NCBI GenBank assembly: GCA_030529855.1
Contig: JAUMWC010000001.1
Span: forward strand, 1 to 64,000
Length of the DNA stretch: 64,000 nucleotides
Reading direction: 5' to 3'
Origin: Gemella sp.
Lineage (GTDB): Bacteria; Bacillota; Bacilli; Staphylococcales; Gemellaceae
A program made the translations under genes and the position numbers. Positions 1 through 11,840 of this stretch are shown here, piece after piece. Under the pieces are notes generated by a model. It searched no databases, was not told where the DNA came from, and saw only the letters and a list, made by a program, of their open reading frames with translations. Each line of letters opens with the position of its first letter. The first letter of the stretch is position 1.

Positions 1-137
1 CTCTCAAGACTTTTATTATTCTATCATCATTACCTTCCTCTGTCAATACTTTTTTGTAACTTTTTTGAAATATTATTACAAACTAGTATTTCATATATGA
101 ATAGTGTATACTCTTATGTATAGAAAGAGGTGTTTTT

Positions 138-659
138 ATGATATTTAGGGAAATTCAGTTTAGTGACGTAAAGTTACTTTCTGACTACAGAGATAGTTTT
201 TCTAAAAAAAATGAAAAAATTCACGGCGCTTTAGGCCTAGATGTTGCTGATGATATTTCTAAATGGATAGAAGAAAAGATAGCAGGTAAATCGACTGAAA
301 CTATGATAAACAAAGATTTTGTACCTGCTACTACATTCTTATTAACAGATGATTCTAACCTTGCTGGTATAACTAACGTTAGACATGAGCTTAACGATTA
401 TCTATTGAATTATAGCGGACATATCGGATATAGCGTAAGATCAGATTATAGAAGAAAAGGTTACGCAAAACTAATGTTAAGAATGGCTTTAAAATACTGT
501 TTTAATGAACTTCGATTAGAAAAAGTCTTAGTGACATGCAATTCTCAAAATCTTGCTTCCGAAAAAGTTATACTTTCTTGCGGAGGGAAACTTGAAAATA
601 TTATAGAAGGAAATGGTATATTTACAAAAAGATTTTGGATATACAAAAAAGAGGATTAA
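138..659 (+). CDS. GNAT family N-acetyltransferase
   Basis: A 173-residue protein with the GNAT fold. The acetyl-CoA binding motif is seen as RSDYRRKGYAKLML around residues 101-114 (R-x-x-G-x-A pattern), followed by a helix and the typical C-terminal segment NSQNLASEKVILSCGG, in which the Asn and Ser residues near the cofactor are conserved. By family it transfers an acetyl group from acetyl-CoA to an amine; the substrate cannot be told from sequence. The ATG at 138 follows an AAAGAGGTG ribosome binding site. The gene stands alone and converges on ppc, sharing a palindromic terminator with it. Confident as GNAT, not as to substrate. Confidence 0.85.
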   Translation: MIFREIQFSDVKLLSDYRDSFSKKNEKIHGALGLDVADDISKWIEEKIAGKSTETMINKDFVPATTFLLTDDSNLAGITNVRHELNDYLLNYSGHIGYSVRSDYRRKGYAKLMLRMALKYCFNELRLEKVLVTCNSQNLASEKVILSCGGKLENIIEGNGIFTKRFWIYKKED

Positions 660-676
660 TATTAATCCTCTTTTTT
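645..676. terminator. bidirectional intrinsic terminator between GNAT gene and ppc
   Basis: A perfect palindrome, GAGGATTAAT/ATTAATCCTC at 651-670, is flanked by six A on the left and six T on the right, so it can stop transcription from both sides. The left arm overlaps the stop codon of the acetyltransferase gene. Confidence 0.85.
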
Positions 677-685
677 AGTACGCTC

Positions 686-3379
686 TTATCCTGAGTTTCT
701 TAAACCAGTTGCAATACCATTGATTGTAGTATGAATTGATTTTTGCTGACTTTCCGTTACTTTATTCGATCTATCTCTCTTAATTAACTCAATTTGCAGA
801 TAATTTAATGCATTGAAGTATGGCATCCTATTTTTCAGACTATACTTCAGATAATCATTATCTTCTAATAATTCAGTATGCTCTTGAATTAATAATATAA
901 TCTCTTTAGTAGTATTCCACTCTTTATAGATTATGTCAAAGATCTCTCCAGTTTCTGCTTTATCTGATAATTTAGCATACTCTTTTGCGATAGTCATATC
1001 TGATTTTGAAAGCACCATATCTACATTCGATAATAGCGATTTAAAGAATGGCCAAGTTTTGTACATATCCTGTAAGACTTCTAAGTTTTTAGTATCTTTT
1101 TCTATATATTTCTTAAATGCTGTACCTACTCCATACCATCCTGGTAACATAACCCTATTTTGCGACCAAGAGAATACCCAAGGAATTGCTCTCAATCCTC
1201 CAATTTCAGTAATAGTCTTTCTTGCTGCTGGTCTAGATCCAATATTTAAACTAGATATTTCTTTAATTGGACTTGCTTCAAAGAAATAGTCATAGAAGTT
1301 TTTGTTTTCAAATACTAAACTTCTATAAGTATTATAACTTTCCGAAACAATTTCATTCATTATAACTTCATATTCTTCTCTAAGACTTACATTAGAAGTA
1401 CCTTTCATTCTATCAATAGTTGCTGATATTAGTGTCTCTAAGTTATAGTAAGCCGCATCTTTATTACCATACTTACTTCCTATAACTTCACCTTGTTCGG
1501 TTAAACGAATCTTAGATCTAATTGATCCTAGTGGTTGTGATAGAATTGCTTCATAAGATGGTCCTCCACCACGACCAACAGTCCCACCACGACCGTGGAA
1601 GAATGTAATATTTACTCCAAATTTTTGACCTAATTCGGTTAATTGAGTTTGTGCTTTATACAATGTCCAACCTGATGATAAATATCCACCATCTTTATTA
1701 CTATCTGAATATCCTAGCATTACTTCTTGATAGTTATTATGTTCACTAATCCAAAGTTTAACTATATCAAGAGATAGGTAGTTAGTCATTGTTTCTAAAG
1801 AATTATCTAAGTCTTCAATTGTTTCAAATAGTGGAACTATCTGTATTCTAGAGAAATCACTATCCACTAATCCTACTTCTTTAAGCATAATAGCTAACTC
1901 AAGAAGATCTGATACACTAGTAGTGTGAGAAATAATACTTTGTTTAATTATATCTTCACCTAGCTTATCTTTTAAATATCTAGCTTTTTTGAAAATAGAT
2001 AGTTCTTTTTCTAGAAGTTCTGATTTCTCTTTATTAGTAGAAGATAATTTTCTTGGATCGTCGTTTAGTTGTTTTAGTAGTATTTTAACTTTCTCTTCTT
2101 CACTTAACGAAGAGTAATCAGGTGTAATATTGGCTGATTTAAGTAATTCTGCTACACACTCTTCATGAACACTTGAGTCTTGTCGCATATCAATAGAAGC
2201 TAAATAGAATCCAAATACATCAATTGCTTGTATTAATTCTTCTAAATCACCTTCAATTAGAGTCTCCCCATTATTTTCTTCTAATGATTTTCTTACAATT
2301 AATAAATCATTTTTAAATTCTTCTGCTTTTAAGTAATATTCTTCATCTGTATCTTCATCATCTAATAAATATTTTTCTGTATTTTCAATTTTTCTATTAA
2401 TTTCATGAAGAACCTTTCTGTATGATTCTTTTTCTCTAAACTCAGAATCATCAGAAGAATTACTAGCTAAAATTTCTAAAGCTGTACTTGTCTTAACAAC
2501 AGAGTTCGACATAGAAAAACTTCTATATAAAGTATTAATTTTTTCTTTGTAATAATTTATAATCACTTGGAATTGCAAAGTAGCAGATGTTTCCATTGTA
2601 TCTGCAGTAACAAATGGATTTCCATCTCTATCTCCACCAATCCACATTCCCATATTTATAGGACTTGCTTTTTCTAGTTCAATCCCCTTTTTAGCTGCTA
2701 ATTTTTTGTATTTGACAGACAAGTTAGTAATCGCTTGTAAAAGTGAGTGGTTATAGTAGTCCATAACATTCGAGATTTCATTTACAACTTTAAGTTTTTT
2801 CTCTCTAATAATATCTGTTTGCATTATTATTTCAATGTATCTCTTAAGTTCATTTTCCCATTTTTCACGGTTAATTAAACCTAATCTAACATCTCTATGT
2901 TTTCTTAATAAATTATGAATATTTCTATTAAGATCTAGCATAGATTTTCTTTGAACTTGTGTTGGGTGAGCTGTTAACACTGGAACTACGTTTACTTTTT
3001 CAAGTATTTCTTTAGCATTTTCTAATTTAGAAACATCATCTATAGTTTTTGATAATTTTCCTAAATAATCTTCACCTATGTTATTTTTATAGTTTATTTC
3101 ATAGGCTAAATCGACATCCTCAGCGATATTAATTAACAAAGGAAGAATAGAGAAATATCTAGCTACAACCTCTACCTCTTCTTCTGCTAATAAAGCCACC
3201 TCTCGAGATAACTTACCATAATCTGCTTCATCCGCCAATGATTTTAACTTCATTACTTTATTATATGTTTCTTGAGAACATATTTTTTTAGTAGCTTGAT
3301 CTAATAAATCAGTTAAAATTGAAATTTCTTCGTTAATAAATTCTTTATTAGATCCCGATTCTAATTTTTGTAAACTCAT
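686..3379 (-). CDS. ppc: phosphoenolpyruvate carboxylase
   Basis: An 897-residue enzyme of the usual bacterial length that carboxylates phosphoenolpyruvate with bicarbonate to oxaloacetate, refilling the TCA and aspartate pools. Visible signatures are VLTAHPTQ with the catalytic His at residue 138, [14 protein letters not shown] near residue 248, [11 protein letters not shown] near 560, and the Gly-rich [14 protein letters not shown] loop near 600 followed by the LTEQGEV segment. The C-terminus ends in GLRNSG where the family usually has RNTG. The start ATG follows AGAAGGGAA. It lies downstream of gyrA with a hairpin between, so it is probably its own transcription unit. It could feed oxaloacetate to the aspartate-threonine pathway encoded at 21-26 kb (inference). 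Confidence 0.97.
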   Translation of the reverse strand: MSLQKLESGSNKEFINEEISILTDLLDQATKKICSQETYNKVMKLKSLADEADYGKLSREVALLAEEEVEVVARYFSILPLLINIAEDVDLAYEINYKNNIGEDYLGKLSKTIDDVSKLENAKEILEKVNVVPVLTAHPTQVQRKSMLDLNRNIHNLLRKHRDVRLGLINREKWENELKRYIEIIMQTDIIREKKLKVVNEISNVMDYYNHSLLQAITNLSVKYKKLAAKKGIELEKASPINMGMWIGGDRDGNPFVTADTMETSATLQFQVIINYYKEKINTLYRSFSMSNSVVKTSTALEILASNSSDDSEFREKESYRKVLHEINRKIENTEKYLLDDEDTDEEYYLKAEEFKNDLLIVRKSLEENNGETLIEGDLEELIQAIDVFGFYLASIDMRQDSSVHEECVAELLKSANITPDYSSLSEEEKVKILLKQLNDDPRKLSSTNKEKSELLEKELSIFKKARYLKDKLGEDIIKQSIISHTTSVSDLLELAIMLKEVGLVDSDFSRIQIVPLFETIEDLDNSLETMTNYLSLDIVKLWISEHNNYQEVMLGYSDSNKDGGYLSSGWTLYKAQTQLTELGQKFGVNITFFHGRGGTVGRGGGPSYEAILSQPLGSIRSKIRLTEQGEVIGSKYGNKDAAYYNLETLISATIDRMKGTSNVSLREEYEVIMNEIVSESYNTYRSLVFENKNFYDYFFEASPIKEISSLNIGSRPAARKTITEIGGLRAIPWVFSWSQNRVMLPGWYGVGTAFKKYIEKDTKNLEVLQDMYKTWPFFKSLLSNVDMVLSKSDMTIAKEYAKLSDKAETGEIFDIIYKEWNTTKEIILLIQEHTELLEDNDYLKYSLKNRMPYFNALNYLQIELIKRDRSNKVTESQQKSIHTTINGIATGLRNSG

Positions 3380-3401
3380 TATTCGTTCCCTTCTAAAATT
3401 T

Positions 3402-3435
3402 TAGCCACACTAGAAAAATCATTCTAATGTGGCTA
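3402..3435 (-). terminator. hairpin downstream of gyrA
   Basis: TAGCCACACTAG and CTAATGTGGCTA form a 12-bp stem with one G-T pair in the short gap after gyrA. On the minus strand it is followed by AAATTTTAG rather than a clean U-run, so termination may be partial and ppc could receive some read-through. Confidence 0.5.
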
Positions 3436-3440
3436 TTTTT

Positions 3441-5888
3441 CTAATTATCTTCTTCTATAATTTCTTCTTTTTCTGCAAGTGTTACAGTAGCAACTTTCTG
3501 GTTATCTGCTAAATTAATTAACTTAACTCCGGTAGCAGTTCTTCCTAAAGTATTTAAAATCGAAATGTCAATTCTAATAATCACACCTTGGTCTGTCATT
3601 ATCATTAAGTCCTCTGCTCCTGATATTGACTTAACGGATACAATCTTACCTGTTTTATTAGTAATCTTAGCGACTCTAATTCCTTTTCCACCACGGTTAG
3701 TTACTCTAAACTCATCTTCTTTTGAAATTTTTCCGATTCCATTTTCCGTTACTGTCAGTATCTTCTTATCTTTATTGATAATTTGCATTCCTACTACGTA
3801 GTCGTCTACACCTAGAGTAATACCTTTAACACCACGACTTACACGTCCCATTTGACGAACCTTATCTTCGTTAATTCTAATGGCTTGCCCTGCTGCAGTA
3901 ACAATCATAATATCATTGTTAGTAGTAACTTTCTGTACTTCTATTAGAGTGTCACCTTCATCAAGTTTAAGAGCAATCTTACCTTTCTTCATGATACTTG
4001 CGTAATCAGTTAAACTCGACTTCTTAATGATACCATTCTTAGTTGCAAATACTAAGTTTACATTTTCTTCATGAAGATCAGAAATAGCAATTATTGAATT
4101 CACTTTTTCTTCTTTATCAATTTCTAATAAATTGATAATTGGTATTCCTTTTGCTTGTCTAGACATTTGGTTAATTTCATAACCTTTAAGAGTATAAACC
4201 TTACCTTTGTCTGTGAAGAATAAGATATGGTCATGCGTAGAACATGTTAACATATATTCAACGTTATCTTCGTCATTAGTAGTCATACCATTAATTCCAC
4301 GACCACCTCGATTTTGAGATTTGTACGTATTCGCAGCTAATCGTTTTATGTATTGGTTGTAAGATAAAGTAATTACGATTTGCTCTTTTTCGATTAAATC
4401 TTCATTCTCTATCTCATCAATTTGACCTTCAACAATAACACTTCGACGATCATCTTTGTATTTTTCTTTAATTTCTAATAATTCATCCTTGATGATTTCG
4501 ATAACACGCTCATCTTTTTCTAGAATGTCTTTAAGATCTTTAATAAGTTCCACAAGTTTATTGTATTCATCTTCAATCTTATCACGTTCTAAACCTGTAA
4601 GTCTTTGTAATCGCATATCAAGAATGGCTTGAGCTTGAACTTCAGATAGTTTGAATCCATCCATTAATCCATTTCTTGCTTCTTCCGTTGTTTGAGACGC
4701 TCTAATAAGTTCGATAATTCTATCAATATTATCCAGAGCAATACGAAGACCTTCTAAAATGTGAGCTCTATCTTGTGCTTTCTTTAAATCGTATCTAGTA
4801 CGTCTAACTATTACTTCTTTTTGGTGTTCTAAATAATAGTAAAGAACTTCTTTTAGGTTTAACGTTTTAGGTTTTCCATCTACTAAAGCAACCATGTTAA
4901 CACCAAAAGATGACTGAAGTGGAGTTAACTTAAATAAGTTATTTAAGATTACATTAGAATTTGCATCTCTTCTTAATTCGATAACAATTCTAATTCCTTC
5001 TTTTAAGTTTGACTCATCACGTAAATCTGTGATTCCTTCAATTTTCTTTTCACGTGCTAAATCAGCAATTTTTTCAACTAATTTAGATTTATTAACTTGA
5101 TATGGAATTTCTGAAATTATAATTCTTTCCTTACCATTTTTCATTTGCTCAATAGCAGTCTTACCACGCATAACAACAGAACCACGTCCTGTATTATATG
5201 CTTTTACAATTCCAGATTTTCCTAAGATTAAAGCACCTGTTGGAAAATCTGGACCTTTAATTTTAGTCATAAGCTCTGCAATTGTAATATCTGCATTATC
5301 AGCAAGAGCAATAACTCCATCAATAACTTCTCCTAAGTGGTGTGGCGGAATATTAGTTGCCATACCTACGGCAATCCCTGATCCACCATTTACTAAAAGG
5401 TTAGGTATCCTTGCTGGTAATACTTTAGGTTCTTTTGTTGAACCATCATAGTTATCTTGATAATCAACAGTTTCCTTATTGATATCTCTAATCATTTCGG
5501 CAGCTATCTTACTAAGTTTCGCCTCAGTATAACGCATAGCGGCTGCTGAATCCCCATCTATAGATCCAAAGTTTCCTTGTCCTGCAACCATTGGATATCT
5601 AGAGTTGAAATCTTGAGCAAGACGAACAATTGTTCCATAAGTAGCTGAGTCCCCATGCGGGTGATACTTAGCCATAACTTCCCCTACTACTGCCGCTGAC
5701 TTTCTATAAGGCTTATCATGAGTTAAACCTAACTCATTGAAAGCATACAGAACACGTCTGTGAACTGGCTTTAAACCATCTCTTACATCAGGTAAAGCAC
5801 GGGATACTATAACACTCATAGAATAGTCTAAGAAAGAATTTTCTATTTCCGTGGTTATATTTCTAAGTGTAATATTTTTCTCTTCCAT
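3441..5888 (-). CDS. gyrA: DNA gyrase subunit A
   Basis: An 815-residue breakage-reunion subunit of the A2B2 gyrase, which introduces negative supercoils. The winged-helix/tower region carries the catalytic Tyr at residue 120 (AMRYTE), and the gyrase-specific GyrA box is seen as QNRGGRG in the C-terminal beta-propeller, which marks it as GyrA rather than ParC. The quinolone-resistance-determining region reads HPHGDSATYG: Ser81 is intact but residue 85 is Gly (codon GGA) where most relatives have Glu or Asp. The start ATG follows AAAGGACAAAAA. It is the last gene of the yaaA-recF-gyrB-gyrA run, 19 bases after gyrB. Confidence 0.98.
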   Translation of the reverse strand: MEEKNITLRNITTEIENSFLDYSMSVIVSRALPDVRDGLKPVHRRVLYAFNELGLTHDKPYRKSAAVVGEVMAKYHPHGDSATYGTIVRLAQDFNSRYPMVAGQGNFGSIDGDSAAAMRYTEAKLSKIAAEMIRDINKETVDYQDNYDGSTKEPKVLPARIPNLLVNGGSGIAVGMATNIPPHHLGEVIDGVIALADNADITIAELMTKIKGPDFPTGALILGKSGIVKAYNTGRGSVVMRGKTAIEQMKNGKERIIISEIPYQVNKSKLVEKIADLAREKKIEGITDLRDESNLKEGIRIVIELRRDANSNVILNNLFKLTPLQSSFGVNMVALVDGKPKTLNLKEVLYYYLEHQKEVIVRRTRYDLKKAQDRAHILEGLRIALDNIDRIIELIRASQTTEEARNGLMDGFKLSEVQAQAILDMRLQRLTGLERDKIEDEYNKLVELIKDLKDILEKDERVIEIIKDELLEIKEKYKDDRRSVIVEGQIDEIENEDLIEKEQIVITLSYNQYIKRLAANTYKSQNRGGRGINGMTTNDEDNVEYMLTCSTHDHILFFTDKGKVYTLKGYEINQMSRQAKGIPIINLLEIDKEEKVNSIIAISDLHEENVNLVFATKNGIIKKSSLTDYASIMKKGKIALKLDEGDTLIEVQKVTTNNDIMIVTAAGQAIRINEDKVRQMGRVSRGVKGITLGVDDYVVGMQIINKDKKILTVTENGIGKISKEDEFRVTNRGGKGIRVAKITNKTGKIVSVKSISGAEDLMIMTDQGVIIRIDISILNTLGRTATGVKLINLADNQKVATVTLAEKEEIIEEDN

Positions 5889-5907
5889 TTTTTGTCCTTT
5901 CTTAGTA

Positions 5908-8963
<3,056 letters not shown>

Positions 8964-8974
<11 letters not shown>

Positions 8975-9179
8975 TTATTATCTGATACTCTTCTCCTTGA
9001 ACAAGAACAACATCTTCATGATACAACTTCTTCCCACGTCTATTTTCTAATTCACCATTTAGGTAAACTTCTTCTTCAGCTAAAAAGTACTTAGCTTCTC
9101 CTCCCGAAGAAATAAAAGATTCCATTTTCAAAAATTGTGTAAGCGTAATAAACTCACTATCAATATATAATTTTTTCAT
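8964..9179 (-). CDS. yaaA: S4 domain RNA-binding protein YaaA
   Basis: A 71-residue protein with a single S4-like RNA-binding domain, recognised by FLKMESFISSGGEAKYFLAEEEVYLNGELENRRGKKL (read in pieces: FLKMESFISSGGEAK, VYLNGELENRRGKKL). In Bacillus and relatives this small gene sits between dnaN and recF; its role is thought to concern ribosome assembly or RNA binding. Here it is the first gene of the run, with a TTGGAG ribosome binding site, and no dnaN lies upstream. The assignment rests on size, the S4 motif and the position next to recF. Confidence 0.92.
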
Positions 9180-9286
9180 GTATGCTCCAAAATAAGAAAT
9201 TATTATAAAAAATTTTACAAATTTTTACTATCCGATTATAACATAAACCTAGCTAAATTTCAATTTATATCAGACTTTCCTACTTC

Positions 9287-9319
9287 TTAACAAAATCGTT
9301 AACATAACGTTTTTGTTAA
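9287..9319. promoter_or_regulatory. imperfect inverted repeat, operator-like
   Basis: TTAACAAAATCGTTA (9287-9301) and TAACGTTTTTGTTAA (9305-9319) are inverted copies, 14 of 15 matching, with a 3-base centre. The dyad ends nine bases before a -35-like TTTACT (9328-9333), which is spaced 17 bases from TATAAT (9351-9356). It has no U-run, so a protein binding site fits better than a terminator. Confidence 0.55.
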
Positions 9320-9327
9320 CCTTTACA

Positions 9328-9356
9328 TTTACTTTTCATACTCCCTGGTATATAAT
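9328..9356 (+). promoter_or_regulatory. predicted sigma-A promoter of the choline-kinase-like operon
   Basis: TTTACT at 9328-9333, a 17-base spacer and a consensus TATAAT at 9351-9356, about 30 bases before the start codon at 9387. It lies next to the inverted repeat described above. Confidence 0.6.
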
Positions 9357-9386
9357 ATAATTAAAATATATTGGAGGGGCTTGCTT

Positions 9387-10205
9387 ATGCAATTAATCAA
9401 CAAACTAGAACAAGTATTAAACAAACCTATTAGTGAACTAAAAGAAACTAGTTACGGAATCACTAACCAAAATTTCATAGTACAAACACAAGATAAAAAA
9501 TATTTCTGCCGAGTTCCAAAAGATACATTTTTCATAAAAAATAAGGAAAATGAAAAAGAAGCTATCGATATCCTGAAAGAAGAAAACTACTTTCTTACTC
9601 CCGTTTACTACGATGCAAACTTACTAATAACCGAGTTTCAAGAAAACGCAAAAACATTCATATCAAATAAAAATCTATCATCAATAATTAAAATTGCTAA
9701 AATTCTAAAAGAATTCCATAATAAAAAATTTGATGCAACATCTGCTTTCAACCCATTAGAAATACTTGAAAAATATTCGTACCAATTACAAAATCCTAAA
9801 GTTAATTTCGAGGATTACAAAGAATTATTAGAATCATTCTCTAGATTATATACACCTGATAGGTTGTGCCATAATGATCTAAAAGAAGGTAATTTTTTAT
9901 TCGCTAACAATTCAATTTACCTAATTGATTATGAGTACGCTGGCCTTAACGACCCTTACTTTGATATCGCTAGTTTCATCGCAGAAAACGAACTAAATTA
10001 TCAAGAAACAATCACATTCTTAAAAGCATACTTCACAGAAGAAAATTGTAATTTTGAAAAACTTAGTATATTCTTACAATTCTATGATTTACTGTGGTAT
10101 TCGTGGGCTTGTTTATTACACGAAAGGTCCGGAAAAGAAAAATACAAAACAATCGCTGACGAAAAATTTAAAACACTAAAAAAACCAAGAAACGTTATAT
10201 ATTAG
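9387..10205 (+). CDS. choline/aminoglycoside kinase-like phosphotransferase (LicA-like)
   Basis: A 272-residue protein of the choline/ethanolamine kinase-APH superfamily. The Brenner motif CHNDLKEGNFLF and the metal-binding IDYEYAGLNDPYFDIA are clear, and the latter form is typical of LicA/choline kinases. It would phosphorylate a small alcohol such as choline with ATP. In streptococci LicA starts phosphocholine decoration of teichoic acids, but no licB, licC or licD genes are near. I chose the ATG at 9387, seven bases after GGAGGGG; an in-frame TTG at 9381 is too close to that site. Two aldo/keto reductase genes follow after short gaps, probably in one operon. Thiamine or another sugar/amine kinase is an alternative. 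Confidence 0.75.
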   Translation: MQLINKLEQVLNKPISELKETSYGITNQNFIVQTQDKKYFCRVPKDTFFIKNKENEKEAIDILKEENYFLTPVYYDANLLITEFQENAKTFISNKNLSSIIKIAKILKEFHNKKFDATSAFNPLEILEKYSYQLQNPKVNFEDYKELLESFSRLYTPDRLCHNDLKEGNFLFANNSIYLIDYEYAGLNDPYFDIASFIAENELNYQETITFLKAYFTEENCNFEKLSIFLQFYDLLWYSWACLLHERSGKEKYKTIADEKFKTLKKPRNVIY

Positions 10206-10215
10206 GAGATTAATT

Positions 10216-10998
10216 ATGAATATAGGAAAAATGGGATTCGGCACATATAAAATTACTGACGAGAAACAAGGAATCGAAAATATTAGATTCGCTTTAAATA
10301 ACGGATACAACTTAATAGATACAGCCGCATACTATAATAATGAGGAAGTTATCGGAAAAGCCATAGATGGTCTTGATAAAAGTAAATTCTCTATCACAAC
10401 TAAAGTTTGGCCATCAAATTTAGCTTATGATGATGCACTACGATCATTTGAAGAGTCGCACAAAAAACTAAATGAAAAAATCGACATTCTTCTTATTCAC
10501 TGGCCGCATCCAGACAAATTCTTAGATGGATATAGAGCACTAGAAAAAATTAAAGAAGATGGGTTAGTAAAAGAAATCGGTGTTGCTAACTTCGAAATAA
10601 GACATCTAGAAGCACTAAAAAACAAAGCCAATATTAAGCCATTTTTAAATCAAATTGAAGCACACCCTAAACTTGCTCAAAATGAACTGAAGGCATATCT
10701 AGATAAAGAAGGAATTATACTTCAAACTTGGTCACCTATCGCTAGAGGTCTATATACAGATCACCCATTAATAATTGAACTTGCTAAAAAATATCAAGTT
10801 ACACCAAACCAAATAGTCCTAAACTGGCATGTGAAAAAGGGATACCACCCTATTCCAAAATCCTCTAATAATGACAGAATTTTAGAAAATATTAAATCTT
10901 TGGACTTCGAACTTAGTTTAGAAGATTTCAGAAAAATTAATTCACTAGATGAAGGTCATAGAACAGGAATGCACCCTGACCTATTCCCTTATGAATAA
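10216..10998 (+). CDS. aldo/keto reductase (copy 1)
   Basis: A 260-residue NADPH-dependent reductase of the (beta/alpha)8 aldo/keto reductase family, close to the 2,5-diketo-gluconate reductase group. Catalytic residues are in place: Asp and Tyr in DTAAYYNNEE, Lys in TTKVWPSN, and His in LLIHWPHPD. The cofactor-binding segment is HPIPKSSNNDRI. It would reduce an aldehyde or ketone in the cytoplasm; the substrate is unknown. It is the first of two tandem paralogues and starts ten bases after the choline-kinase-like gene, with a TAGGAG site. Confidence 0.93.
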   Translation: MNIGKMGFGTYKITDEKQGIENIRFALNNGYNLIDTAAYYNNEEVIGKAIDGLDKSKFSITTKVWPSNLAYDDALRSFEESHKKLNEKIDILLIHWPHPDKFLDGYRALEKIKEDGLVKEIGVANFEIRHLEALKNKANIKPFLNQIEAHPKLAQNELKAYLDKEGIILQTWSPIARGLYTDHPLIIELAKKYQVTPNQIVLNWHVKKGYHPIPKSSNNDRILENIKSLDFELSLEDFRKINSLDEGHRTGMHPDLFPYE

Positions 10999-11018
10999 AA
11001 ATTAAGGAGATACTAGTA

Positions 11019-11801
11019 ATGTATTTAGGAAAAATTGGTTTTGGAACCTATGGATTAAAAGACCAAGAAACAACAACTAAAGCAATTGAATTCGCACTTA
11101 ATAACGGCTATACTCACTTAGATACTGCTACAATCTATAAAAACGAAGAATTTGTAGGTAACGCTATAAAAAACTTTGATCCTTCAAAGTTCACACTAAC
11201 AACAAAAGTTTGGGCTACTGATCTTTCTTATGACGATACACTTAGATCGTTTGAAGAATCATATAGAAAACTAAACGAAAAAATTGATATTTTACTTATC
11301 CACTGGCCACATCCAGAAAAACTACTAGAATCATATAGAGCTCTAGAGAGATTAAAAGAAGAAGGTTTAGTAAAAGAAATCGGTGTATCTAACTTCCAAA
11401 TTAGGAATCTAGAAGAATTAAAAAATAAGGCAAATATCAAACCCTTCCTTAATCAAGTAGAAGCTCATCCTAAATTTGCTCAAAATGAACTGAGAGCTTA
11501 TCTACAAAAAGAAGATATACTATTTCAAGCGTGGTCTCCACTAGCTAGAGGTCTATATAACAATGATGAAATAGTTCTAGATTTAGCTAATAAATATACA
11601 GTTAGCCCTAATCAAATCATTCTCAACTGGCATGTAGCTCGTGGTTACCACCCTATACCAAAATCAGCAACACCTAAACACATATTAGAAAACTTACAAG
11701 CTGCTGACTTACAAATTAATCCAGATGATTTACAAATCCTTAATTCATTAGATGCAGGATTAAGAACAGGTGAACACCCTGACTTATTCGAATACAAATA
11801 G
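11019..11801 (+). CDS. aldo/keto reductase (copy 2, tandem paralogue)
   Basis: A 260-residue paralogue of the preceding gene, the same length and alignable without gaps over nearly its whole length. It keeps the catalytic set (DTATIYKNEE, TTKVWATD, LLIHWPHPE) and the cofactor loop HPIPKSATPKHI. In the catalytic Tyr region copy 1 has AAYYNNEE and copy 2 has ATIYKNEE, so the Tyr is kept but the pocket next to it differs, which suggests different substrates (inference). A good AAGGAGA site precedes the ATG, 20 bases after copy 1, and a strong terminator follows. Confidence 0.93.
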   Translation: MYLGKIGFGTYGLKDQETTTKAIEFALNNGYTHLDTATIYKNEEFVGNAIKNFDPSKFTLTTKVWATDLSYDDTLRSFEESYRKLNEKIDILLIHWPHPEKLLESYRALERLKEEGLVKEIGVSNFQIRNLEELKNKANIKPFLNQVEAHPKFAQNELRAYLQKEDILFQAWSPLARGLYNNDEIVLDLANKYTVSPNQIILNWHVARGYHPIPKSATPKHILENLQAADLQINPDDLQILNSLDAGLRTGEHPDLFEYK

Positions 11802-11837
11802 AAAAGAGAAGAACTGAATTTTCAGTTCTTCTCTTCA
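11802..11837. terminator. bidirectional terminator between the reductase operon and the AAA+ gene
   Basis: GAGAAGAACTGAA (11806-11818) pairs perfectly with TTCAGTTCTTCTC (11821-11833). A-rich sequence stands on the left and a T-rich stretch on the right, so it can serve the two converging units. Confidence 0.85.
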
Positions 11838-11840
11838 TTT

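Noticed and set aside
1-137. Promoter or leader for the first gene, with TTGTAA/TTACAA inverted pair at 54-81
   Set aside because: A TATACT at 107-112 is visible but no acceptable -35 lies 17 bases before it, and the inverted pair is short and A/T-rich; too weak to list as a feature.
933-1289. Open frame opposite ppc (and similar frames opposite gyrA, gyrB, atpA, atpD, fadB-like and tex)
   Set aside because: They lie inside well-supported genes on the other strand, have no ribosome binding site, and their sequences show no protein-like motifs; they follow from low stop-codon frequency in the opposite frame.
9180-9386. Possible replication origin next to yaaA
   Set aside because: No DnaA-box-like TTATCCACA or close variants and no A/T-rich 13-mer series; the main structure there is the 15-bp dyad next to a promoter.
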